Shown piece by piece: positions 54,215 through 64,000 of a stretch of 64,000 bases of DNA. Position 1 is the first letter of the stretch; every line of letters begins with the position of its first letter. The stretch lies in contig CM059622.1 of assembly GCA_030435675.1 (NCBI GenBank), forward strand, positions 8,618,001 through 8,682,000. Direction: 5' to 3'. Source of the stretch: Steinernema hermaphroditum. Its lineage: Eukaryota; Nematoda; Chromadorea; Rhabditida; Steinernematidae. A model generated the notes under the pieces. It made no database searches. It saw only the letters and a list, made by a program, of their open reading frames with translations, and had not been told where the DNA came from. Both the position numbers and the translations under genes were made by a program.

Positions 54215-55989
54215 TTACTTCGCCATAGCGAGCTGGTTGAGGAACATCTGCGAGGAGATATTCTGAAGCTGGAGAAGGGCCAGCGAGAGGTCGACATTGA
54301 GGGGCACCTGGAAGAGTTGATTAGGCCTGCGGCGGGCGGGGGGACTTACCTGGGGGAACATCGGCATCGCCGCGGACGGCTTCGCGCAGATGGAGGAGAG
54401 GAGAGACGGATAGAGGCCGAGGGGGAGGGTGCTCGACGGCGCGGCTACGGTAGACGGTACGGCAGAAAGGAGCGTCGAAGGCGGTGGGAAAAGGAGCGAA
54501 TGGGTTACGCTATGCAAGGATTCGTCTTCGGAGGAGGAGCGGGGCGACTCCTCGACGGAGCTGCCGGCGTCGGAGGAGTGGCCGTCGAGGGAGGCCGGGC
54601 GGCATACGGTAGTGTAGTGGACGCGGAGGTGCGCGGAGGAGCAGGCGGCGCCCTCGGTGTGCGCCTCGGCGGCAAGGAGGGAGTCGAAGGCGGCGCCACA
54701 AAGGGCACAGGAGTGAGTGGCGAGGTTGTGGACGTTCTGGAGGTGGTGGACGATGAGCTCGAAAGAGTCCTGCTCCTGTGCGCACTCGAGGCACCGGAAG
54801 CCGGCGACGGAGCGCGGCGTTGGCGCTACGATGACGTTCTGGGGGGAGGCGAAACCCTCGGGCTTCTCGAGGGCCTTGCTACGACTAAATTTGGAGACGA
54901 CGCGGATGCCGTGGGTCTCTGAAGGTAAGATCAGAAGCGCCAGGGGTCTTGGACTTACTGGCCACGTGGCGGATGAGGTCGGCCTTCCACTTGCTCGTCC
55001 TCGAACAGAACTTGCACTTGAAGGGCCGCGCGCTGGTGTGCACACGCTTATGCCGGATCATCTCGGATACCCACTTCCCCTTGTAGCCGCACACGGAGCA
55101 CGTCCGCGTGTTCACGTCGGGATCCGTCTCCAGCCTCTGCAAAGACCGCTGAGTCTCCGGCACCCACGACGCCTACCTTCTGCTCGTCCTCCTCGTTCGG
55201 CGTCTCGATGGCGTCCTTCTCGTTCTTGTAGCGCTTTGAAATTGGCTCTTCTTTCTCGGCTTTTCGCGCCACGAGTCCGTCGAGGGTGTTGTCCGAGTTG
55301 CCTCCGAAACGGCGCCGTCTCTGCAAGATCCGAGCAGTGATGCCGAACGAGTCCGAAATCCCATCGAGTCCGAGTCTGGACTCGTTTCGGATTCTCAAAC
55401 GAGTCCGAGTCCGGACTCGAAAAAATTTGCCGGACTCGTCGAGTCTCGAGTCCAAAACGAGTCCGCGTTGCACTTGAAATTTTGGCGGGAAAGTTGTAAA
55501 TTAATGGTGTTTTCTGCTCATTCGGCTTTTTCTGGCCACTATACGTTTCAGTACGCATAGGATTATATGAAAAACAGCGACAAGGGAAAACGGCGCGGGA
55601 CTCGTTTGTAGTCGAGTCTCAAGTCCGGACTCGTTTGAAATTCTGAAACGAGTCCGAGTAGAAACTCGATAGTAATTTTCAAACGAGTCCGGACTCGATA
55701 GCCAAAAACCCATCGAGTCCGAGTCTCGAGTCTCGACCAACTCGTTTTCGGACTCGTCGGCATCTCTGATGCCGAGTCCTCCATTCCGCCACGTCCCACT
55801 CACCTTCGGGGCGTCCGAGCCATGCAGAGCGAGCGTCTGGGAGTGAAGCCGCTGGAAGAAGAGCGCCGAGGCGTCCTCGGGCTTGTTGGGGGACTCCTTG
55901 GGCGTGAGCACGCCGAGGGGCGCGTCTCCGGCAGTGGCGGCGAGCTCTCGCATTACGGTAGCGAACAGATCTGGAATCGGGGCCTGCAT
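54215..55989 (-). CDS. C2H2 zinc-finger protein
   Basis: Predicted nuclear DNA-binding protein of ~389 residues in five exons (55804-55989, 55177-55320, 54959-55136, 54350-54918, 54215-54307). Two adjacent classical fingers: CSVCGYKGKWVSEMIRHKRVH and CKFCSRTSKWKADLIRHVAKTH (each slightly over 20 residues as written here only by joining across the linker; the second is completed across an intron). Linker HTSARPFKC is TGEKP-like. Then a third finger CLECAQEQ ... HHLQNVH and a fourth, CALCGAAFDSLLAAEAH, which is incomplete. Downstream is a Ser/acidic stretch and a Leu-rich hydrophobic tail ending LNQLAMAK. The first intron (~480 nt) is unusually long for this genome and contains GAGTCC simple repeats. 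Paralogue identity is unknown. Confidence 0.82.
55345..55770. repeat. GAGTCCGAGTC simple repeats in zinc-finger gene intron
   Basis: Two clusters (55345-55470 and 55600-55770) of CGAGTCCGAGTC / GGACTCGTTT words in both orientations. These make multiple potential hairpins. Similar CGGATTCGG words occur near 11950 and CGAGCCG words near 29160. Confidence 0.6.
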
Positions 55990-57588
55990 GCCAGCTGACC
56001 GAATGAAACCCTCGGGCTCGAGGCGCGGTTAAATCGCGGAGTCGAATTTGCTCGCGACGTCGGCACTTTCTAATCAGTCGCTCCGGAGGCACCGCTACGG
56101 TACGATGCGTCCGGCGGCACGGCGCACGCGCAGCACCCGCCTCCGTCGACCTTCTGCGGCGGCCCGACTACGCTCCGGAAGGCTCCGGGAGGCGGGCGCC
56201 TCTGGAGGGTCACCGGAGCGTGGTACGGGCTGCGCCTGGTCGCCAGCTTCGTCGAGAGTGTTTGCCGAAGGTGCGCGGGGTGGGGAGATGACCCGACTGT
56301 CAACACTCCGCGTTGGGACAAAAAACGACATCTCGAAAGCTTCCGCGTTCGGCTGGAGCCCCGGGGTCAAGGGGCGCCTGAGGGCCGAGCCTCGACCGCC
56401 GAAGTGTTTTGCCTATCAGGGTATCCGATGCGTCTGCGCAAAACAAAGCGGCAATTAGGGGTGCACGCGGAGGCCGGCTGGTACGGCCAAGGTGTTGTTA
56501 GGTCGCCTAATTGAGACAAAACAAGGCGCCATAGGAAGTCCCGGTTTCTGAGTCCCGAGGGGTCGCCGGAGTCGGCGGCGGTCAGCACGGATTCTCATAT
56601 CTTCCCGAAAACAAACAGAGCGCCAACCATTTCTGCACTGTTTACACAAAAATTATGTCGCCTAGGGTAACAAAGTGGGAGCGCAACCTGGAAGGGAAAG
56701 TCGCTGAGTCAGCTCGGGCTCCGGCCCTCCGGGTTACGGTAACGCTATTTGCACCGGGACTTCCGTGTTTCGGCGCGCTTCTTGTGTGGGCCGAGTCGCG
56801 GAAAAACGTTTTGTTTGTGGTCAGCTGTTTGCCCCGCGCGCGGATTATTTGAAAACTCCTCTACTTCTCGATCCGCGGTCCGTCACACCCGGAAGCGCGC
56901 CGGTGACACCTCGTCCCGACCCTCCGAGGACCTTGGAGATAGCGGCGACGGCACCGGGCAAACAGTCCCGCCGCTCCCGGCGCCTGGCACCGCCGGCCTG
57001 GAACCGTAACGGGAAAACAGCTCGGCACCGTCGCTTATCGTCCTTTGTTTCCTAAGGGGATGCCTCCGCCTGTTTGTTTGTTTCTTTGCGTGTGACAGCG
57101 CGTCGGGGCACTGCAAGCTTGCACAGTTTGCCTTCTGACAGCGTGCGGCCCGAGGTACAAGGCGTCACACGAATCCGCGAAACGTTTTGCGCAAACAAGC
57201 ACCAACAAGTACAGGCAGAGTACACAGCCTGACACAGCAAGCCGGAAAAGTGGCGCGCCAGGCTGAAGGTGTGAATAGGGGAGCACCGGACGCCGCGGAG
57301 CAGAAGGGCAAACTGAGGTCTGGAGCAGTGTCCGTGACACCTCGTGCGACGTCACTATCTCTCGTTCCGAATCGCCACTGGCCGAGAAGGCACCACCAGG
57401 AACCACCGATGTCTTCTTCTAGATTAGCGGACGACTCTTTAGGAGTGTCCGTACCACCCTTACCGCCCTGGCACGGAGTGGACTGTGGACATCCCATTGA
57501 AATGACCCGCTCTTGAAGCCCTTATCGAAACAACGATTTAACAATGAAAAACAATAACCTAGCGCTACTTCTGTACATGAACACAGCA
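55990..57588. other. Long stretch without a confident gene
   Basis: Upstream of the zinc-finger gene and downstream of MRPL9. GC-rich, with TACSGTA copies near 56097 and 56735. A plus-strand frame at 57187-57516 is open for ~109 codons without recognisable domain; I do not call it. AATAAA-like signals for MRPL9 could lie near 57540 on the minus strand. Confidence 0.4.
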
Positions 57589-58953
57589 TCACTGTCCGAT
57601 CCTCGATTGCATAAAGCCGTACACGTCGAAGGCCTCGTAGATGTCGGCGGTTTTGTGGTAATGCGGCGTTTCCTCCCTGATCCCGTGCTTCGCCAACTGC
57701 TCCGCACTCGGTGCCTGGTCACTTCCGGGGTACAGTACCTAAACATGGACTGATACGAATGGTGTTTAGATGGTGCGCCAAACCTGTTTCGAGTCATCCG
57801 CCGAAATGTGCGAAACCCGGCCCACCATTGGAACAATGTACTGTTTGCATATCTGAATTCGTAAATGGGTACACACTTAGAGCGATAACCGGGACATACC
57901 ACAACGTAGAACCTGATTAGCTTGGCTTCGAACTCGAAGTTAGGTCCATTCAGCGTGTTCACTGGCAAGAAGAGCGCGCTGTCCGTCATCTCTATTCCCT
58001 GAAAAGACGAGCGTGATCTAAGCAATGAGCGCTCCTTACCGAAAGGCGCAAAGAAGAGATGACTATGTCCCGGTTTATGGTCCACGAGTTCTCCATGCTC
58101 ACGTACAGTGGAATAACTCGCTTCATCAGCTCGCGGCCAGTTCGCAAGTAGTCGTAAGGAATGCGAACACGAGCGGCCAGTTCATCTTTCATTTTCTGAG
58201 AGAAACACACCGATATGCACCACAACCCAACCACAAACCTCTTTCATCTCCGCGTAGTACTTCAGATCGAAAGGCGAAACGTACACGGCCTTACGAGAAA
58301 GCAACAAATCTGTACGCGCCAGCTTACGATTCACGTCCACAATGTCGAACTGGTGTCCAATGCCTAAAGATCAATGGAAATCACCAGAATGATGAGGCAT
58401 ACCTTCGATGTCCTCAAGAAGAATGACTCGCAAAGGTCCAGCCGCCCGCTTCGTTTCAAAATCGACGACTTCGTACTTCTGGAGGTTAGGATGTTCGTGC
58501 GGCGGACGCTGATGAAAGCCCTCCAGGGTCTTTTCGGGCGCGATGACATGGCGAAGAACCCATGTGTTCTGCAAACATAAACGATGAAAGAGAGAATACG
58601 CAGTGGCCGAGTTTCGGACGAATTTATATATCGGATGGTTTCCGATGTTTCTGGCTCTCAGTGCCGCAAAACCTTATCGTAACTAGACGATCTAAGATTC
58701 GAAATCCTCTTGAAGCAAGCCGATAGCGTCCTGGCTCAGAATCACAAATACCCAGGTGTTTAAAATTGAAGGACTTTAAGACTCATAAATTGAATCGACT
58801 GAGGCGATAGCAGAATCCCCGAGAACTCCAGTCAGTTTGCTCTGTGCAAAATAAGATAATCAAAAAGGGACTTACGCGTTTCGGTTGGAGAAAGAGCGTT
58901 CTTCCGGACCACGCGGCCTTTCCGAGCTGCTTGAGGTTTCCTGAGATGGACAT
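57589..58953 (-). CDS. MRPL9: Mitochondrial large-subunit ribosomal protein bL9m
   Basis: Component of the mitochondrial 39S ribosomal subunit. Seven exons; first 58876-58953 (SISGNLKQLGKAAW and a basic stretch suggest a mitochondrial presequence), then 58403-58568, 58239-58363 and four more, giving ~280 residues. The bL9 N-domain is diagnostic: LRVILLEDIEGIGHQFDIVD then ARTDLLLSRKAVYVSP, parallel to VILLEDVxGLG...VK..ARN.LLP in bacterial L9. The longer C-terminal part (ALFLPVNTLNGPN, FYVVICKQYIVPMVGRVSHI, PHYHKTADIYEAFDVYGF) is as expected for animal MRPL9. Intron 1 is long (~307 nt). The 5' end faces the glycine-cleavage H gene, so the two may share a ~920-bp intergenic region. Confidence 0.85.
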
Positions 58954-59112
58954 CTCTGCGCAGAAGAGTCTTGGAAGAAAAGAAATCGTCCAATACCGTA
59001 CCCAAATCTCTCTGAAAATGCGCGATCCCCCTGGCAAGTCTTTTCTAAGTCCGCAAAGAAGACGGTATCGCTCTGTCTTCTATTCAGGCAACGCGTGCAC
59101 GGATCCTTTCGC

Positions 59113-59853
59113 CTATCGGAAGGTGGGACTCGCTCGGTGATTCAGAAGGCGGCGCCTTTTTGATGGAACCGTCGCCGCTCGGCGCGTTTTCGGCCGTCGA
59201 AGGCATCGATGTCCGACGCCTCTCCGCGCCTTTCTTCTCTCCGAGCGAAGTCCGGCCGTTCTGTGCTTCTGGCAACGCAGATTCCGACGGAATCCGGTTT
59301 TGTCCGCGTTTCTCCTTTTGTTTTCAGGTTTAGTTATCTTTCGAGGTCCCGGAGAAGGTGGAATGAGAACGCACCCAGTTGTGCTTGTGAGATCACGTTT
59401 GTGCGCCGTAAACCTATATTTTACGTCTTTCATGACGCCATTCTCCGGCACGATAGCGCCAAACAGCACTGATCTCCCGTAAGCCTTTCGTGTTCCCTTG
59501 CTAGGATCTTCTGTTCGAGAGGCGCTTCTGCAGAACGAGGAAGTCTTTCCGCCCAGAAAGTGCGCCGCCGCGACGGAGATGCACTTCTCTGTGAATTTGT
59601 TCGCTCTCTGCGCGCGATCCTCCGTCTTCTTAGAGGAGGCGTTTCCCCGAACAATGATGGCGTGACAGTGTGATAAGCCGACTTCAGTAGTGCTATCAGC
59701 CCCTCGTGGTGCGTTTAAACACTTCGTTCGTTTTAGCGGTTGGAGGGGAACGACCAGCCACTCAGCCCCTTTCTGCCGAAGACGGCCTTGAACACCGAGC
59801 TTCTTCGCCGTGTTGCGTTTTCTTCTCCTTTGCGTTTTCTTAGCGACATTCAC
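59113..59853 (-). CDS. Hypothetical basic protein, uncertain
   Basis: Uninterrupted 246-codon frame with an ATG start 24 bases from the divergent H-protein start. Very basic (MNVAKKTQRRRKRNTAKK at the start and several RR/KR clusters). No domain recognised. A frame this long without introns is unusual in this window, where coding exons are 40-570 nt; it could be real, or chance in stop-poor GC-rich DNA. It lies on the same strand as and just upstream of MRPL9. Confidence 0.25.
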   Translation of the reverse strand: MNVAKKTQRRRKRNTAKKLGVQGRLRQKGAEWLVVPLQPLKRTKCLNAPRGADSTTEVGLSHCHAIIVRGNASSKKTEDRAQRANKFTEKCISVAAAHFLGGKTSSFCRSASRTEDPSKGTRKAYGRSVLFGAIVPENGVMKDVKYRFTAHKRDLTSTTGCVLIPPSPGPRKITKPENKRRNADKTGFRRNLRCQKHRTAGLRSERRKARRGVGHRCLRRPKTRRAATVPSKRRRLLNHRASPTFR

Positions 59854-59876
59854 CTCTTATTCCCTTCCAGGTCGCC

Positions 59877-60793
59877 ATGTTTTCCCGTAGCCTCGCCATA
59901 ATCCCCCTCATCTCCTCGGCCCTCACTCGGTCCTTCACTGTTAGCGTCTGCAACCTTCAGTGTAAGTGACTTGCTTTGCCCGCGAAATGAAAATTCCTTG
60001 ATTTCAGATGCCGAGCGACTTTACACCAAGAAGCACGAGTGGATCTCCGTCTCCGGATCAGTTGGAACGGTAGGAATCAGCGACTTCGCCCAGGTATGCA
60101 CTTTTCGCTCTAGCGAGTGTCCTTTGCTGCACTGGTCGAGACGTACTTGACTTTGTTTCGTTTCTTGATGTTGCTATTTTCCTTTACAGCACTTCATATC
60201 ACCATCTGCGGACTTTGCTCACGCATTCTCATTGTGTAAACTGCACTTAGTGACTCCAGTTCATCGAAGTAATGTCGCGGGTTTAGAGCGAACTTGGCGA
60301 CGTTGTGTACGCGGAACTCCCCGAGGTCGGACTCGAGCTGAGCAAAGGCGACAGCATCGGAGTCATCGAGAGTGTCAAGTCTGCCTCCGACGTGTACTCG
60401 CCCGTCACGGGTAAAATCACCGAAATCAACACGAAGATCGAAGGCAGTCCCCAACTCATCAACAAATCGACTTACGAAGACGGTGAATAATTGACTTCTT
60501 GCGAGATTTTTGGTCTGTTTACGGTAGCAGCAGTGATATCGCTTCCAAATTCCATGTGATGTTGCGAGCACCCATAGGAACGTCTGTCGTTATCGCACGA
60601 TAGCGCCGCCGGCAGACGAAGGGGGACCGAGTGCATCCTGCACGCACGTGCGCTCACGTACTTCCCGCTGTAACAACCGTCCATTTCAGGCTGGCTCTTC
60701 AAGGTGGAGCTGAAGGACGCCGCGGAACTGAAGGAGCTGATGGACGAGGCCGCCTACAAAGAATACCGGGACCAAGAGAAGGACGAGGAGTGA
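59877..60793 (+). CDS. GCSH: Glycine cleavage system H protein, mitochondrial
   Basis: Lipoyl carrier of the glycine cleavage system, shuttling the methylamine group between P and T proteins in mitochondria. Four exons (59877-59961, 60008-60093, 60287-60482, 60690-60793) give 156 residues. N-terminal ~30 residues (MFSRSLAIIPLISSALTRSF) are a mitochondrial presequence. Mature part: YTKKHEWISV, GISDFAQSELGDVVYAELPE, then the lipoylation site IESVKSASDVYSPVTG, with the Lys of ESVKS as the acceptor, and WLFKVEL near the end. Start ATG is six bases behind CCCTTCCAG. The second and third introns (193 and 207 nt) are longer than most here. Converges on the globin gene, with 175 bp between stops. Confidence 0.95.
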
Positions 60794-60968
60794 GCGGGCT
60801 ACTGTAGATAACGCCTAGTTGTGTGAGTAAGCGTATTTGGCTGCGGAAAACATTTTTTTCTGTGAAAATAAGGGCGAAGAACGAGCTTGTTAGAGATTTA
60901 TGGACTCTTCAGTGCACAAATAGGAGGATGGAGTCGAACACTTGTTTCGAGCGAATCTTTGCGGCGAC

Positions 60969-62419
60969 TCACTTGCTGTCGTGCTTTCTGTTCTCTAGGG
61001 CGTTGAAGTAGCCCTGAATGCAAGTGTTTTGGGGAGCGCGCAGTGCGATCTACCTTTTTCATGTGGGTTGTGACGTAGAGGGCCAAGGTACGCCACACGT
61101 TAGTGGCGTCCACCTTCTGCTGCTCGTTGAGGTCCGCGAGGAAGGCTATGTGGTTCCGAGTTGCGAATTCTATCGAATCCTTAGCGACTGTGAAGGCACT
61201 GGGTTACGGTGCGCATACCTGGAAGACGTCCCAGTACTCGGGCTTGAAGCCTCGGTCGGCGTACTGTACGTGCCGCGCGCCGATGTGCTGCAAGGAGACC
61301 TTCTGGAGGTCCATGTGGTAAAGGTTCTTCACCGTCTGCGAGAGTGTCTGAACGGAATGGCGTTGGGTGCCGGCCTAAAGAGAGCGCCCACCTGCACGAA
61401 TTTGAGCGCCTGACTGCGGAACTCTTTCGAGTGCTTCCAATCAGCGCCGTGCCGGTGGATGGAGGGGAAGAGCTCCTTCGTGTGGGGGTTTGTGTCGAAG
61501 ATGTGCTAGAAGGGGGCCGTCCTAAGAGGCCGTCCTGAGACTACCGTACCTGGTAGATGTTGGTACCGAGCTCGTAAAGAAAGTCGAAGTCGTCGCTCCA
61601 GGTGCGCTTCACAAGCTCCTTCTCGTAGTCGTCGGGCTCCCAGTGGTCCATGTCGCTCGAGGCGCCCGACGACGATGGTGGTGAGCAAGAGGCGCTCGCC
61701 TGAGCTCCGTGGTTAGGCCTGTGCGGCGGAGAAGCACCGACGACTTCGGCCGCCGAGCCGTTCATCCGGTTCTCCGAAGTTGACTCTCTCCGTGCCGGCT
61801 CCGGAGTGATCTGCCGTAGATTCGGCTTCTTTCTCCGCTCACTGAATCTCGAGATGAACCATTCTGGCTACGGTAGTTTATGTTTATTGCCTTTGTTTGT
61901 TTTGAATGTCGGCTTCTGGAGGGCGCTGCTGATCAAAGCGCATAAAAGGAAGAGCGCGGGTCCTGGGGCAGAGAACCCCTCGGATCCCCTCTTTAACGCT
62001 GTTTCCTCTCGTTCTCTACAGATAGTGCCACTTTTGCACTTCAGCCTCTACAGCACTATGCGCTTCTAGGGTGTCATGTCTAGTGAGGAGTAGCTCGACT
62101 GTGACTACCGTATTGTTCGAAAGCGGACTCACCCAGTGGCTGCGCGGTGGTCGGAGGTGGAGGCGGAGAAGAGGTTAATGAGCGACGAGAGGGCTTGTCG
62201 CGCGGCGGTGGGCATCTTCGCGAGACTCAACGGCATAGAACACCGACTGAAACGACGAATCTCAGCCGGGAAATCGGCCCCGCCTTCCCCGAAGGGGGCG
62301 ATGATGATGGGAGGCGAAGCGCTCCCGCGGGTCGTCGTGACGTCGGAGGCCTCCAGAGGGAACTCACCCTCGGAGTTCGCCCACCCCCCACCCGGCCCCG
62401 GCGCTCGGAAATGAGGCAT
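60969..62419 (-). CDS. Globin with long N-terminal extension
   Basis: Haem protein of the nematode globin family; six exons (62133-62419, 61550-61841, 61392-61505, 61219-61347, 61054-61179, 60969-61013) give 330 residues in phase. The first ~160 residues are low complexity (Gly/Pro/Ser, a basic ERRKKPNLRQITPEPARR patch) with no domain. The globin fold starts at YEKELVKRTW: NIYQHIFDTNPHTKELFP (B-C corner), DWKHSKEFRSQALKFV (E helix), then IGARHVQYADRGFKPEYWDV containing the proximal F8 His, and ATNVWRTLALYVTTHM (H helix). The E7 residue is either His or Gln; I cannot fix it by eye. The intron after NIYQ starts GTACGGTA. If the first exon were not used, a shorter protein could start at MNGSAAEV (61765). 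Confidence 0.88.
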
Positions 62420-62714
62420 CCGGCAACCCACGGAATTTGAGCTCTCACGTAGATGGACCGTACGAGTTTCCCATGTCCACTCATTGGCGCTTTTCTGGGG
62501 ACCGAGAACTTCTAATTATAGCGAATCCTTGGTCCCATCTACAGATCTCCTCAAGGATCTCCTAATCTGGCCTCCATGGACGGAGGATGTCGACGTACAA
62601 CAAATATTCCACAAAAGGAGATCTCTACTCACGGGGAACTCCGATTCAAACCACAATCCGGCGCCTTTGCACCGATTCTTCGATCCCCAAAGACGCCGAG
62701 GTGACGTCGTCTAT
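62420..62714. other. Spacer upstream of the globin gene
   Basis: No gene seen. Contains short repeated words AGATCTCCT / GGATCTCCT (62540-62630). Confidence 0.35.
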
Positions 62715-63343
62715 AGATGCGAGTTACGAGTTTACGAGTTACGAGTTTATTTCTCGTATCTAAGGCTTACGCCTTGCGAGACGTCATATATATGCACAAA
62801 AACCACATTGTCACTCCGTAGTCGTCGGTCTTCTGGCTTCGGCGCAGGGCACAGCATCAGAGTAGAAGGCGACGATCCCATCAGTGTGCGCGGGCATCAG
62901 AGAGGCGAAAAGTTGACCCCGGAGACGGTGGAACACAGCAAGCCTATCTTCAGCTCGGGTGGCAGCGCGGACGTCGGAGTTGAGAAGCTTCTTCGGCGGC
63001 TTCCGCGGGCAGCACGGGCGAAGAACGGCATCTGGGCGAAACGCGTCGGTGGAGCACAACGGGCAAACCGGGAACCATCAAGGCAGCTGGCGGCACAGAC
63101 TTCGGAGTTGTAATGCTTCTTCGGCTTCTCTGGCGGCGCGGGTGGAGTCGGGCGGCAGTGACGGGCTTCTTGGCAAGACGTTGGAACTACGGCTCCCTGG
63201 TGTTCCAGGCCTTCTGGGAGCCGGGGCGATCACTATGCAACCAACAATGACGGCCGAAAACGACCGCTCACTCAACTCAGTCGGCCCCAGACAGCCTCAG
63301 AAAGAGCGAGTGGACGACCCGACCGATCACTGGGAACACAAAT
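62715..63343 (-). repeat. SINE-like, LINE-derived repeat, copy 3
   Basis: Read on the minus strand from 63343: CCCAGTGATCGGTCGGGTCG, TCCCAGAAGGCCTGGAACAC, GGGAGCCGTAGTTCC, then the middle, GTGCATATATATGACGTC and a tail of ACTCGTA units. Longer middle than copies 1 and 2, and the tail unit has drifted from AAATCGTA to AACTCGTA. Confidence 0.75.
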
Positions 63344-64000
63344 GAAAGACTCCCTCTATTCATTCCGATTGATCTGTAGATGCACTAGTGAAAATAGTGG
63401 AGTTCTAGGGGAGCTCGGAGTGAGTAAGCAGGCGCGTCAGAGAGTGGCCGAGGCCGGATCGGGGGCCGTGTGGCTCATAACAAAAAACGAACAGACGCGT
63501 GAGAGGAGGAGGAATTGCCTTAGTTATGGACGGCCGTGCACGCCTAAAGCGACAGGACGTGAGCAGAACGGAGGGTGGACTTCGGGATGACGTCACTGTC
63601 CGATAACAGTCACGTGTCCTCCCGGCTGTGACGATCCTTTTGGGAAAAATCGACCGGAGAGCATTCAGTGACGCGAAGAACGCGTGAGTAGGGTTGTCCC
63701 AGGACTGTGGAATGTCTCGAGAACTGAACGTCAGAAGTTTTTCTTCTAAAGGCGCAGAAGGCACACACCTTATTCTCCCTCTGAGGACAGTTCCCTCGAA
63801 AGAACAAATACTTCAAGCGGAAACGGCCGAGAGGCAAAATCGGTCTTCTTCTGGGAAGCGAAGCCGACTGAAGTGGGCGGGCAGCTGCGGGGTGCACCTT
63901 CTCGGGATCGGCAGCTGATTCCAGTTTCCGGTTTCAGCAAAACAAAGGGCGCCCTTCTCCGAGGGGCGACGCGGCGGCGACGGAATTCTCGAAGTGCGCC
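63344..64000. other. Right edge, no gene identified
   Basis: Several short open stretches on both strands, none with a recognisable family or a convincing chain of exons. Could hold the 5' or 3' part of a gene that continues to the right. Confidence 0.35.

Noticed and set aside
57187..57516. Plus-strand open frame of 109 codons
   Set aside because: No recognisable motif and no neighbouring exons on that strand; length is near what GC-rich DNA gives by chance.

Overview
The window looks like part of a nematode chromosome, probably a rhabditid-type worm. This is inferred from introns mostly 38-50 nt long with GTRAGT donors and TTTCAG acceptors, several start codons lying a few bases behind a TTTCAG that no upstream coding exon uses (a trans-splice-like arrangement), a BATH-type MATH-BTB gene, a long-N-terminus globin, and a load of nematode-style inverted-repeat transposons. 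No species can be named from sequence alone.

Left gene block (1-8.6 kb): an AP-2 transcription factor gene (+, 1124-2771) converges on a FAAH2-like amidase (-, 4514-6385), with a dead Tc1/mariner element between them. A MATH-BTB gene (-, 6995-8439) follows. 8.6-12.7 kb is repeats only. 12.7-27.5 kb is a nested transposon stack. A Ty3/gypsy element (A) was split by a gag-only LTR element (B). B's 5' LTR was split by an RTE-like LINE with an 11-bp target duplication, and the LINE was split by a Mutator-like element whose inner arms are tandem TACCGCCAAAAATTA-type arrays. A fragment of Helitron helicase follows. 28-32 kb is repeats, including an element built from GTTCCGCGCGCGGAAC-type palindromes.

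Middle block: a REEP5/DP1/Yop1 gene (+, 32616-33356) converges on a 14-exon secreted-protein gene (-, 33565-36351). That gene encodes a proline- and CC-rich N-terminal part, then about ten CxxC-type units separated by dibasic KR sites. I do not recognise its family, and it is the most interesting gene here. 36.6-43.1 kb is transposon ground: a TTAA element, a tyrosine recombinase remnant, LINE pieces, and a second element with minisatellite arms and a clear 9-bp target duplication.

Right block: a RAB3GAP2 gene (+, 43204-53932) carries one 5.6-kb intron full of repeats amid otherwise tiny introns. Then come a C2H2 zinc-finger gene (-, 54215-55989), mitochondrial ribosomal protein L9 (-, 57589-58953), glycine cleavage H protein (+, 59877-60793), a globin (-, 60969-62419) and a third copy of a LINE-derived SINE-like repeat. 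The genes are unrelated housekeeping, signalling and developmental genes, not an evident pathway. Exon boundaries were assigned by hand from splice signals and phase, so expect errors of a base or so in places.
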